Positions 1 to 6,724 of a stretch of DNA of 14,002 bases are shown here, in pieces. Position numbers and translations under genes: made by a program. Within the stretch, counting starts at the first letter, position 1. Each line of letters starts with the position of its first letter. The stretch spans positions 1-14,002 of the forward strand of contig CAJXIK010000024.1 in assembly GCA_913054445.1 (NCBI GenBank). Direction: 5' to 3'. This stretch comes from an uncultured Bermanella sp. (GTDB taxonomy: Bacteria; Pseudomonadota; Gammaproteobacteria; Pseudomonadales; Oceanobacteraceae). The notes under the pieces are model-generated. The model had not been told where the DNA came from. It ran no database searches and was given only the letters and a program-made list of their open reading frames with translations.

Positions 1-385
1 CATAGAAGCCCACATACAATTCATGCATGCGCGCATCCATGATGGAAATAACCTGCAGGCTTCGCTGTTCGCTGTGCGTCTGCGTGGCCATGGCTTGCAA
101 GGTAGACACCCCCATGAGCGGAATATCACAGGCGAAACCTATGCCTTGGGCGGTGGCGGCGGCAATGCGTAAACCGGTAAACGAGCCTGGCCCCTGAGCA
201 AATACCACCCCATCCAGTTGTGTGGGGTTGATGCCTGCCTCGGCCATGAGGTCGTTTAACATGGGATACAGCAAGCGGCTGTGCATGCGCGGTGCCGTCT
301 CTAGGCGCTCAAGAATGCGGTTATCTATTTGTAACGCTATGGAGCAGCTGTCGCTGGCGGCTTCAATAACAAGCAAGTTAGCCAT
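1..385 (-). CDS. tsaB: TsaB, tRNA t6A threonylcarbamoyl transferase complex subunit (3' end off window)
   Basis: TsaB is the non-catalytic partner that dimerises with TsaD, and with TsaE and TsaC makes N6-threonylcarbamoyladenosine at A37 of ANN-decoding tRNAs in the cytoplasm. The visible 128 residues start MANLLVIEAASDSCSIAL, the N-terminal ASKHA-fold strand pair. They contain the family signature GPGSFTGLRI at residues 65-74 and a DARMHELYVGFY stretch near the edge. The family is usually about 220-240 residues, so roughly the C-terminal 45% is missing because the window ends. The start is taken at the ATG at 385; an in-frame ATG at 391 (giving Met-His-Met) is equally possible, and no strong ribosome binding site favours either. 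The first strand reads IEAAS where many homologues have an Asp-Thr pair; TsaB is not the catalytic subunit, so this is probably harmless. The terminator at 520-555 separates it from the H1-like gene upstream. Confidence 0.93.
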   Translation of the reverse strand, partial: MANLLVIEAASDSCSIALQIDNRILERLETAPRMHSRLLYPMLNDLMAEAGINPTQLDGVVFAQGPGSFTGLRIAAATAQGIGFACDIPLMGVSTLQAMATQTHSEQRSLQVISIMDARMHELYVGFY

Positions 386-519
386 ATGCATGGGTCTTAA
401 TACTGAGTAAAAACAGGGAGGGGGAGTCTAGCATATTGCCCATGGATATGGGGTCTTTGGCGTTGAAGTTTTGCTGGCAGGCGATGTTTAGACCTAGCAA
501 GCGTGCTCGTCACCTTCAT

Positions 520-555
520 AAAAAAAGCCGATGCTATTCGACAGTATCGGCTTTT
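520..555 (-). terminator. Rho-independent terminator after the H1-like gene
   Basis: A 10-bp perfect inverted repeat, AAAAGCCGAT (523-532) and ATCGGCTTTT (546-555), closes a 13-base loop; two more pairs can form inside it past one mismatch. Read on the minus strand, the GC-rich stem is followed by seven U residues (520-526). It lies 27 bases past the stop codon of the H1-like gene. The plus-strand reading ends in four T residues, so weak bidirectional action is possible. Confidence 0.8.
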
Positions 556-581
556 ACTCAATGTACCTAGGGTGATGCGCG

Positions 582-1199
582 TTACTTCTTGGCTTTCTTC
601 TTGGCGGCCGGTTTTTTCTTGGCAGGCTTTTTCTTGGCAGGCTTTGCCAGCGACTTGAGCTTGGCGGCGACCTTCTTGGCGGTGGCCTTATCCTTAGTGG
701 CCGATTTTTTAGCCTTCGCCTTTACCTTGGCAGCGTCCTTACGCCCCCGAGCGGCACGCCACTTGACAGCGAAGGCGGCGCTGGCTTTCACTAGGTCGGC
801 CTCCGCTTTTTCGGCCAAGGTGGCTTCAAACGCGGTTATGGCTTCGGCGGCAGCGGCGGCGGCGGCCATGGCCTTGGCTTCGATGCTCGCGACCTGAGCT
901 ATTTTCTTGGCCGAACGTACTTCGTCTTTAGCGGTGCTAAGGGATGCCTTTTGTTTGGCAAGCGCCGCGCGCGCAGCGAGCACGGCTTTTTTAGCGGCAG
1001 CGGTGCCGGTTGCAGAGGCTTTTTTACGAGCCGTTGCCAGTTTTTTGTTGGCGGCAGATATTTTTGCCGTGGTATCTGCAACGGCCTTGTTGGCTTTATC
1101 AGTCGCCTTGGCTGCCTTTGTTAGCGCAGGGGATGTAACGGCGGCTGTTTTTTTGGCAACGCGTTTTTTCACGACGGCTTTTTTACGAGCTTTAGCCAT
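582..1199 (-). CDS. Histone H1-like, Lys/Ala-rich nucleoid protein (AlgP-like)
   Basis: This 205-residue protein is almost entirely Ala, Lys and small residues, with no Cys or His and a single Trp (W147). Three parts are visible: a basic N-terminus (1-20), an Ala-rich part of likely long helix or coiled coil (about 25-145, including a run of seven Ala near 112-118), and a strongly basic tail (about 153-205) ending in KPAKK-type repeats. This make-up matches bacterial histone H1-like proteins such as AlgP and HctB-like proteins, which bind DNA without clear sequence specificity; DNA binding here is inferred from composition. The start is the ATG at 1199, preceded by AAAGGAAA at good spacing. 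The frame runs on upstream to 1232 but lacks a comparable site. Two perfect 15-bp tandem copies (613-627, 628-642) encode part of the tail. It has its own terminator and an A-tract-rich upstream region. Assignment to a named orthologue is uncertain. Confidence 0.85.
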   Translation of the reverse strand: MAKARKKAVVKKRVAKKTAAVTSPALTKAAKATDKANKAVADTTAKISAANKKLATARKKASATGTAAAKKAVLAARAALAKQKASLSTAKDEVRSAKKIAQVASIEAKAMAAAAAAAEAITAFEATLAEKAEADLVKASAAFAVKWRAARGRKDAAKVKAKAKKSATKDKATAKKVAAKLKSLAKPAKKKPAKKKPAAKKKAKK

Positions 1200-1236
1200 A
1201 ATAATTTCCTTTTGTTGAGGAAGGAGTATCAATAAA

Positions 1237-1264
1237 AAAATAGTCTAAAAAAAGATAAGAGCAA
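1237..1264 (-). promoter_or_regulatory. Possible sigma70 promoter of the H1-like gene
   Basis: On the minus strand TTGCTC (1259-1264) and TATTTT (1237-1242) are separated by 16 bp, a plausible -35/-10 pair about 40 bases before the start codon. The region is full of A/T runs, so a chance match is easy. Confidence 0.3.
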
Positions 1265-1394
1265 AGTCTTAAGGTGAAAATAAAGGTTTTTTTTGAAAAA
1301 AACGACTTAATCGCTGGCAAAGTTCCAATGTTGGCGCAAAACAATACTAACGAACAGGGGATTGTGAAAATTTAGTAGGCGTTGCTAAAAGAAT

Positions 1395-1432
1395 AAAAAA
1401 TGCCTTTTCAGCTTTTAAGTTGAAGAGGCATT
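1395..1432 (-). terminator. Rho-independent terminator after hemH
   Basis: AATGCCTTTTCA (1399-1410) pairs with TGAAGAGGCATT (1421-1432) as a 12-bp stem with one mismatch and a 10-base loop. On the minus strand it is followed by six U residues (1395-1400). It sits about 35 bases past the hemH stop codon. The 1200-1394 stretch between it and the H1-like gene holds no ORF I would support. Confidence 0.82.
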
Positions 1433-1465
1433 GCCTAGAAAATGAAACTCAGTTTTATACGGGCG

Positions 1466-2425
1466 CTAGGATAAGCAGGGCGTGACCAGTTGCTTCATCA
1501 GGTCTATGTGTAATTCATCATGATTTAATGCTGGGATATAGTGATATTGTTCGCCGCCGTTATGGATAAACAGTAATTTATTTTCTTCGCTAATCTCCTC
1601 TAGGGTCTCTAAACAGTCGGCACTAAAAGCCGGGCAAATAATATCGACGCTTTTTACGCCAGATTTTGCCCATTCTTCTAAGGTTTTATCTGTGTAGGGT
1701 TGCAGCCATTGCGTGGGGCCAAAGCGGCTCTGGAAGCATAACTGGTATTCTGACTCGGCCAGTTTTAATCTCTGTGCCAATTTATCTACGGTGGCTTTTA
1801 CTTGTTGGGCGTATGGGTCGCCCTTGTCCACGTATACCTGTGGAATGCCGTGAAAAGAGAGCAATAGCTTTTCACTCTTACCCTTTTTTTGCCAATGGCT
1901 TTCTATGCTGCTGGCCAAGGCTTCGATATAACTCGGGTGCTGGTGATAATCTTTAATGAGCTGGATTTCGGGGATGTTGCGGGTTTGTTTAATAAAGTCG
2001 GCTACTTGGTCGAACACCGCGGCGGTGGTGGTGGCTGAATACTGTGGAAATAATGGCAGCACAATAATTTTTTCAATGTGGTCATCGGCGAGGCTTGCCA
2101 GGCAGTCTTGCAGGGAAGGTTGGCCGTAGGTCATGGCCAGCATGACGCGGGCCTTATCCTTTAATAGGGCTTGCAAGGCGTCTCTTTGCTGATAACCAAT
2201 GGTGCGAATAGGGCTGTCGCCTTGCCAGATGCTGGCATATAGTTTGGCCACTCGCTTGGGGCGAGTATTTAACACGATGCCGTTTAATATCATCCACCAC
2301 AGGGGGGTGCGCTTTATGATGCGGTCATCCCATAAAAAATCTTTTAAAAATCTACGGACGGCCGGTTTTGTGGGCGCGTCTGGGGTGCCCAAATTCACTA
2401 AGACGATGGCATTTTTTTGTGACAT
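1466..2425 (-). CDS. hemH: Ferrochelatase
   Basis: HemH inserts Fe2+ into protoporphyrin IX, the last step of protohaem synthesis, on the cytoplasmic side of the membrane. The 319-residue length is close to the E. coli enzyme (320). The N-terminus carries the family block LVNLGTPDAP (9-18). The catalytic histidine lies in LLLSFHGIP (H192), and the acidic metal/proton-path residue in CPAFSADCLETLEEI (E273). Together these cover both active-site blocks, so the gene looks intact and functional. The C-terminus is short, with no extra membrane-anchoring extension. The start ATG at 2425 agrees with the conserved N-terminus; the ribosome binding site is weak. It is the only haem gene seen here. It has its own terminator downstream, the adk terminator upstream, and a perfect 10-bp inverted repeat 32-73 bases before the start codon, which suggests independent regulation. 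Confidence 0.97.
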   Translation of the reverse strand: MSQKNAIVLVNLGTPDAPTKPAVRRFLKDFLWDDRIIKRTPLWWMILNGIVLNTRPKRVAKLYASIWQGDSPIRTIGYQQRDALQALLKDKARVMLAMTYGQPSLQDCLASLADDHIEKIIVLPLFPQYSATTTAAVFDQVADFIKQTRNIPEIQLIKDYHQHPSYIEALASSIESHWQKKGKSEKLLLSFHGIPQVYVDKGDPYAQQVKATVDKLAQRLKLAESEYQLCFQSRFGPTQWLQPYTDKTLEEWAKSGVKSVDIICPAFSADCLETLEEISEENKLLFIHNGGEQYHYIPALNHDELHIDLMKQLVTPCLS

Positions 2426-2456
2426 GTAACGTGCTCAAAGGAATTTAATTTTGGGT

Positions 2457-2498
2457 ATGATATGCCATTTAGAAATAATTATGTACGAGGCATATCAT
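2457..2498. promoter_or_regulatory. 10-bp inverted repeat upstream of hemH, possible operator
   Basis: ATGATATGCC (2457-2466) is exactly repeated in inverse as GGCATATCAT (2489-2498) around a 22-base AT-rich spacer. The arm centres are 32 bp apart, about three helical turns. The spacer contains a -10-like CATAAT on the minus strand (2478-2483), so the arms would flank a hemH promoter, but no good -35 is visible. It does not resemble a Fur box. Function is inferred. Confidence 0.4.
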
Positions 2499-2540
2499 GT
2501 TTACGGCGTTCTCGCTAAGCGGATTCGTTGCAGCAGAGAC

Positions 2541-2570
2541 AAAAAAGCCAGCGGTTAAGCTGGCTTTTTT
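2541..2570 (-). terminator. Rho-independent terminator after adk (bidirectional)
   Basis: A perfect 12-bp stem, AAAAAAGCCAGC (2541-2552) and GCTGGCTTTTTT (2559-2570), has a 6-base loop and a run of six T residues on either strand. It begins 26 bases past the adk stop codon, so adk and hemH are probably separate transcription units. Confidence 0.88.
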
Positions 2571-2595
2571 TGGTTAGCGATGATGGCCAACAATA

Positions 2596-3240
2596 TTACG
2601 CGATGGCTTTAAACATGGCATCACGAATATCGTTCAGCGTGCCCACACCTGGGATGTGTGCATACTTTGGTGCGTTGTCGCTGTTAAGGCCCTTGTAGAA
2701 TCCAACTAAGGGTTGTGTTTGCTCGTGATACACGGCCAAACGCTTGCGCACGGTATCTTCGGCATCGTCTTCGCGCTGCACTAAGTCTTCGCCGGTTTGG
2801 TCATCCTTACCTGCTACCTTTGGCGGGTTATAGGTGACATGGTAGGTGCGACCCGAGGCGGGGTGGAAGCGACGGCCAGCCATGCGCTGCACAATTTCTT
2901 CGTCGGCCACGTCAATCTCTACCACGTAATCGATTTCCACACCGGCTTCGATCATGGCTTCTGCCTGCGGGATCGTGCGCGGAAAACCGTCGAACAGGCA
3001 ACCGTTGGCGCAATCGTCTGCGCTGATGCGTTCTTTCACCAAAGAGATGATGAGTTCGTCAGATACTAGACCGCCGGTCTGCATGATTTCTGCAACCTGC
3101 TTACCCAGTGGCGTGCCGGCTTTCACCGCCGCGCGCAGCATATCTCCGGTGGAGATTTGCGGGATACTGTATTTTTCACAAATAAACTGTGCTTGGGTAC
3201 CTTTACCGGCGCCTGGGGCACCTAACAAAATAATGCGCAT
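2596..3240 (-). CDS. adk: Adenylate kinase
   Basis: Adk catalyses the reversible reaction ATP + AMP to 2 ADP in the cytosol and sets the adenylate energy balance. The 214-residue length equals that of the E. coli enzyme. The P-loop is GAPGAGKGTQ (7-16, K13). AMP-site arginines fall in TGDMLR (R36) and DGFPRT (R88), the ATP-site arginine in AGRRFH (R123), and the LID region runs to about GEDLVQREDD (150-159, R156), with R167 following. The LID lacks the four-Cys zinc motif found in many Gram-positive enzymes, so this is the long, zinc-free form typical of gammaproteobacteria. The ATG at 3240 is preceded by AGGAAA at good spacing. Neighbours are ppc upstream and hemH downstream, on the same strand, with hairpin terminators between. 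All key residues are present. Confidence 0.98.
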   Translation of the reverse strand: MRIILLGAPGAGKGTQAQFICEKYSIPQISTGDMLRAAVKAGTPLGKQVAEIMQTGGLVSDELIISLVKERISADDCANGCLFDGFPRTIPQAEAMIEAGVEIDYVVEIDVADEEIVQRMAGRRFHPASGRTYHVTYNPPKVAGKDDQTGEDLVQREDDAEDTVRKRLAVYHEQTQPLVGFYKGLNSDNAPKYAHIPGVGTLNDIRDAMFKAIA

Positions 3241-3291
3241 TAATGTTTCCTATGGTCGTTTCGAATCAATATCCAAATGGGCCTGAGGTTT

Positions 3292-3303
3292 CGGCTTAAG
3301 CCG
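3292..3303. promoter_or_regulatory. 12-bp perfect palindrome upstream of adk
   Basis: CGGCTTAAGCCG is fully self-complementary and lies 52-63 bases before the adk start. On the minus strand TTGTAG directly precedes it, but no convincing -10 follows. It could be a protein-binding site or chance. The rest of 3241-3389 shows no gene. Confidence 0.25.
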
Positions 3304-3389
3304 CTACAAGCTAATTTGGGCATGGCTCCGTGACGGCAGCTGGCCAGCAATGTCATTTACTAACTGGTTAAAAAACAATCGCTTAGCTT

Positions 3390-3436
3390 AAAAAAACGCC
3401 CACGATACCCGACCGCAGTGTTGAGGGCAAGTGGGC
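3390..3436 (-). terminator. Probable terminator after ppc
   Basis: On the minus strand GCCCAC (complement of 3431-3436) pairs with GTGGGC (complement of 3398-3403). A further CCC/GGG pairing (3425-3427 with 3408-3410) lies inside, and seven U residues follow (3390-3396). The stem has an internal bulge and a large loop, so it is weaker than the others. It lies about 100 bases past the ppc stop codon. Confidence 0.5.
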
Positions 3437-3538
3437 TGTGTAGGATGTTGGACGTAATGGGCTGTTACGGGGGGGCGGATAATGTCGTTAGATTCACTAT
3501 AAACCGCTAGTTTACTGGGCAATAGGCCATAAATAGGC

Positions 3539-6166
3539 CTAGCCAGTATTGCGCATGCCGGCGGCGATTCCCGCCATGGTCACCTTGAGGGCGTGCTCCA
3601 GCTCTTGGAAATGCTCTGGGCTTGGCTGACGGGTGCGGTGTAACAGTTCGGCCTGTAGGTAGTGCAGTGGGTCGGTGTAGGGGTTGCGTACCGCCATGGA
3701 TTGATGAATGAGCGGGCTGTTTTGCAATAATGTTTGTTGTTGTTTGACCAACAGCACCTGCTCTATGGCCGTTTGTAGCCTGAGGCGTAATTGCGCGCCG
3801 AGCTCTGGTGGCGCTGGCAACAGCCGACTTTCATAAAATTCACTGATGGCACCATCGGTTTTACTGAGCACCATTTCGAGCATGTCCATGAAGGTCTGAA
3901 AAAAAGGCCAGTGCTGGGTCATGTCCTGCAATTGGGATAATTTTCCCGCCTTTATGTGGTTTTGCAGGGCACACTCACTGCCCAGCCAGGCGGGTAGCAT
4001 TAAGCGAATTTGCATCCAGGCGAATATCCAGGGGATGGCGCGCAGGCTTTCTACGCCGCCGCCCTGGTTGCGCTTAGCCGGACGAGAACCGAGGGCCAGT
4101 TTTCCTAATTCTAGCTCGGGGGTGACCGCGCGAAAGTAGTCTACGAAGTCGGGGTCTTCACGCACCACCTGACGATAGCCTTGCAGCGCACACTGGGAGA
4201 GTTCTTCCATATGTTGCCGCCATTGGGGCTTGGGCTGTGGGGGCGGAAACTCGCTGGCCATCAACACCGCCGACATGTAAACCTGTAAGGAGCGCTGGGC
4301 CACTTGGGCATTGCCAAATTTGAAGCGAATCATCTCCCCTTGTTCGGTGACTCGAATGCGCCCTAACACCGAGCCCGGTGGTTGCGACAAGATAGCCCCA
4401 TGGGCGGGGCCGCCGCCTCGGCCTACGGTGCCACCGCGACCATGAAATAGCATCAGGCGAACCTGGTGTTGCGCGCACACTTTCACCAGTTCTTCTTGGG
4501 CTTTATATTGCGCCCAGCAGGCGGCCAGTTGCCCAGCATCCTTGGCGCTGTCGCTGTAACCCACCATCACCATCTGTTCGCCTTGGCAATATTCTTGGTA
4601 CCAAGGTAAGCGCAGCAGGGCATCGATGCAGCCCTTGGCTCCGGTAAGATCATCTAGGGTTTCGAATAGGGGAACGATGGGGATAGGGGTTCTGCGGCCA
4701 CACATCTTTAGTAGCAAGGCCACCGCCAGCACATCGCTGGCTTGGCTGGCCATGGATATCACGTAGCTGGCAAAACAATCTGGTGGCTGATTGGCCACCA
4801 CTCGGCAGGTATCCAATACCTCCTGTACGTCGTCGCTGGGTTGCCAGTGCTCAGGCAATAAGGGCCGCTTATTTTGTAACTCAGTGATTAAAAAATGCTG
4901 CTTTTTTTGTTCATCCCATTGCTGGTATTCGCCCAAACCCAAATAGGCGCTGAGTTCTTCGAACACCTGTGCGTGGCGGCTGCTCTCTTGGCGAATGTCT
5001 AGGGGGCACAGGGTGAGGCCAAAGGTGTTCACGCGACGCAGGGTGTCGAGTAACTTGCCATTGGCAATGATGCCCATGCCGCAATCCACGAGTGAGTCGT
5101 AACACAGTTTAAGGGGCTCGATTAAACTGGAAACATGATGGAGTGGGGGCTGTGCCGTTAAACTTGGCTGTTGCTTGAGGGCATCCTTGGCCCAAGCGCG
5201 GGTTTCCTTGAGGCGTTTTTTAAGCTGGCTCAACAGGCAACGGTAGGGGTCATGCACATCTCCCACCACGGCACTAAGGATGGGGTTGCATGCCTGCATA
5301 GAAAGCTCGTTTATGAGAGTGTGCACATCCCGTAGATATAAATCGGCCGCCATCCAGCGCCCTAGGTGAATCACCCTAGCGGTGACCTTAGCGGTGACGT
5401 TGGGATTGCCGTCGCGGTCGCCCCCCATCCACGAGCAAAAACGCAAGGGTTGGGCGTCTATGGGCAAGGGAGGCAGGCCCTGGCTGAGTAACTGCTGCTC
5501 GAGGTCGCGATAAAAATCCGGCAGCGCCTGCCATAACGAGCTCTCGATGACCGCAAAGCCCCACTTGGCTTCATCCTCAGGGGAGGGGCGAGCATGGCGT
5601 ATTTCATCGGTATACCAGATTTGCGCAATGATCTGCTTTATTTCCAGGAGGATGGCCTGGCGCTCAGGGGGGCGGGGTTGAGCGTCGAGCCGATTGAGCG
5701 CCTGAAAAATGAGCTGGTATTTTTGAATCAGGGTACGCCGCGTCACCTCGGTGGGGTGGGCGGTGAGCACCAACTCAATTTGCAGTTGCTCCAAGCGCTG
5801 CGAGACCTCTTCTTTACTGAGTTTCTGGGTCAGCTTCTGCAAGATCTCGCGCAGCTGCTGGGCGGGCTGCTGGCTCTGTTGGCGGCGCACCACGTCGTGA
5901 TATTGCTCGGCGATGTTGGCTAAATTTAGAAACTGATTGAAGGCGCGGGTGATGGGGGTAATGTCATCGTTGGCGAGGCGGTTAAGGGCGTGAATGAGTT
6001 CGATGGGGGTAGTCTGTTGGCTGGCCCTGGCCTGTTTGGCGAGGGTGCGAATGTGAACGATTTTCTCAACAAAATCGGCCCCTCTATCGGCCTCTATGAC
6101 CTCGCTGAGTAAGTCTCCCAACAGGCGTACATTTTCTTTGAGTGCGCTATCCAGCAATGCTTCCAT
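3539..6166 (-). CDS. ppc: Phosphoenolpyruvate carboxylase
   Basis: Ppc adds bicarbonate to phosphoenolpyruvate to give oxaloacetate and phosphate, refilling the TCA cycle. At 875 residues it is close to the E. coli enzyme (883). The visible blocks are LTAHPTEVTRRT (134-145) with the catalytic His at 137; GGDRDGNPNVT (248-258); MVGYSDSAKDAG (534-545); and the glycine-rich loop FHGRGGTVGRGGGP (574-587). The C-terminus ends in Asn-Thr-Gly, as is usual for the family. The start is the ATG at 6166, with GGAG 10 bases upstream and an N-terminus that fits the family. A TTG at 6196 would add ten residues (PPKKWSPSI...) but lacks a site and resembles untranslated leader. Codon use is GC-richer than in the DUF11 gene at the right end of the window. 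No damage is visible. Confidence 0.98.
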   Translation of the reverse strand: MEALLDSALKENVRLLGDLLSEVIEADRGADFVEKIVHIRTLAKQARASQQTTPIELIHALNRLANDDITPITRAFNQFLNLANIAEQYHDVVRRQQSQQPAQQLREILQKLTQKLSKEEVSQRLEQLQIELVLTAHPTEVTRRTLIQKYQLIFQALNRLDAQPRPPERQAILLEIKQIIAQIWYTDEIRHARPSPEDEAKWGFAVIESSLWQALPDFYRDLEQQLLSQGLPPLPIDAQPLRFCSWMGGDRDGNPNVTAKVTARVIHLGRWMAADLYLRDVHTLINELSMQACNPILSAVVGDVHDPYRCLLSQLKKRLKETRAWAKDALKQQPSLTAQPPLHHVSSLIEPLKLCYDSLVDCGMGIIANGKLLDTLRRVNTFGLTLCPLDIRQESSRHAQVFEELSAYLGLGEYQQWDEQKKQHFLITELQNKRPLLPEHWQPSDDVQEVLDTCRVVANQPPDCFASYVISMASQASDVLAVALLLKMCGRRTPIPIVPLFETLDDLTGAKGCIDALLRLPWYQEYCQGEQMVMVGYSDSAKDAGQLAACWAQYKAQEELVKVCAQHQVRLMLFHGRGGTVGRGGGPAHGAILSQPPGSVLGRIRVTEQGEMIRFKFGNAQVAQRSLQVYMSAVLMASEFPPPQPKPQWRQHMEELSQCALQGYRQVVREDPDFVDYFRAVTPELELGKLALGSRPAKRNQGGGVESLRAIPWIFAWMQIRLMLPAWLGSECALQNHIKAGKLSQLQDMTQHWPFFQTFMDMLEMVLSKTDGAISEFYESRLLPAPPELGAQLRLRLQTAIEQVLLVKQQQTLLQNSPLIHQSMAVRNPYTDPLHYLQAELLHRTRQPSPEHFQELEHALKVTMAGIAAGMRNTG

Positions 6167-6310
6167 GATACTAGGACTCCATTTTTTAGGCGGCAATCTA
6201 GCAGATGGCGCTTAACGTAAGTGTAGCTATTTTGTCGTGAATAGCCGCTTTATTTAGACATTAAGTGACGGCCGGTTAAGCGTAAAATAAACGCTAAAAA
6301 CTTGTGTATT

Positions 6311-6359
6311 CCACAGCCATGAGGGGCAGGCTGGACTAAACTTATATTCTAGGCTGTGG
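6311..6359 (+). promoter_or_regulatory. 8-bp inverted repeat around a likely promoter of the RHH-like gene
   Basis: CCACAGCC (6311-6318) and GGCTGTGG (6352-6359) are perfect inverse copies, 33 bases apart (41 bp centre to centre, near four helical turns). Between them is a -10-like TATATT (6343-6348); the -35 at the right spacing (ATGAGG) is poor. The right arm would cover the start of transcription, and translation begins 20 bases further on. The layout suits a repressor or looping site. The remainder of 6197-6378 should also hold the ppc promoter, which I could not place. Confidence 0.4.
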
Positions 6360-6378
6360 CGAATAAGGGGAGCGAAAA

Positions 6379-6714
6379 ATGAAGGTAAGGGAGCTAATGA
6401 GCTCATGGGAATCCACGTGTCATCAAGATGATGGGGAGGAGAAGTATCAGATACGTTTACCGCGTCGCGATGCGGCTCGGCTCGAGGCGTTGGCCAGCTT
6501 GTACCCTGGTATGGATAAAAACGAGGTGGTGACGCAGCTTATTGAGGTGGCGCTGGATGAAGTGGAGCGGCAAATGCCCTATAAAGCGGGCAGCAAGGTT
6601 GTTGCCGTGGATGAAATGGGCGACCCACTATACGAAGATGTGGGCCTAACCCCTAGGTATTTGCAGCTGCGTCATCAATTTGCACAGGGCCTCAATAAGA
6701 AGAAGCAAGCGTAA
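6379..6714 (+). CDS. Small ribbon-helix-helix-like protein (family often labelled type 1 pili tip component)
   Basis: This 111-residue soluble protein has no signal peptide. Residues 22-28 (KYQIRLP) could form a strand, 29-42 a helix and 46-65 a second helix (DKNEVVTQLIEVALDEVERQ); this is the pattern of a ribbon-helix-helix DNA-binding fold. The C-terminal half has the stretch VVAVDEMGDPLYEDVGLTPRYLQL (75-98), which I recall as conserved in Pseudomonas proteins that databases call 'type 1 pili tip component'. Nothing in the sequence supports a pilus role, and that label looks doubtful. The start ATG has AGGGGAG six bases upstream. A perfect inverted repeat flanks the likely promoter, consistent with self-regulation, though this is inference. 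It converges on plsB with only 10 bases between the stop codons and no terminator hairpin there, so the two mRNAs may overlap at their 3' ends. Confidence 0.88.
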   Translation: MKVRELMSSWESTCHQDDGEEKYQIRLPRRDAARLEALASLYPGMDKNEVVTQLIEVALDEVERQMPYKAGSKVVAVDEMGDPLYEDVGLTPRYLQLRHQFAQGLNKKKQA

Positions 6715-6724
6715 TTATAGGCAC

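Noticed and set aside
222..410. Plus-strand ORF over the start of tsaB
   Set aside because: It is antisense to the conserved N-terminal part of TsaB, including the GPGSFTGLRI region's flank, and has no ribosome binding site.
589..1218. Two long plus-strand ORFs (589-897, 907-1218) with hydrophobic Ala/Phe/Leu-rich products
   Set aside because: They are the antisense of the Lys/Ala-rich H1-like gene. Lysine codons AAG/AAA read as Leu/Phe on the other strand and rarely give stops, so open frames arise from composition. The minus-strand gene has the ribosome binding site and the terminator.
6167..6196. Upstream TTG start for ppc adding ten residues
   Set aside because: The added residues do not fit the family N-terminus. 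The ATG at 6166 has GGAG at acceptable spacing, and that GGAG falls within the proposed extension.
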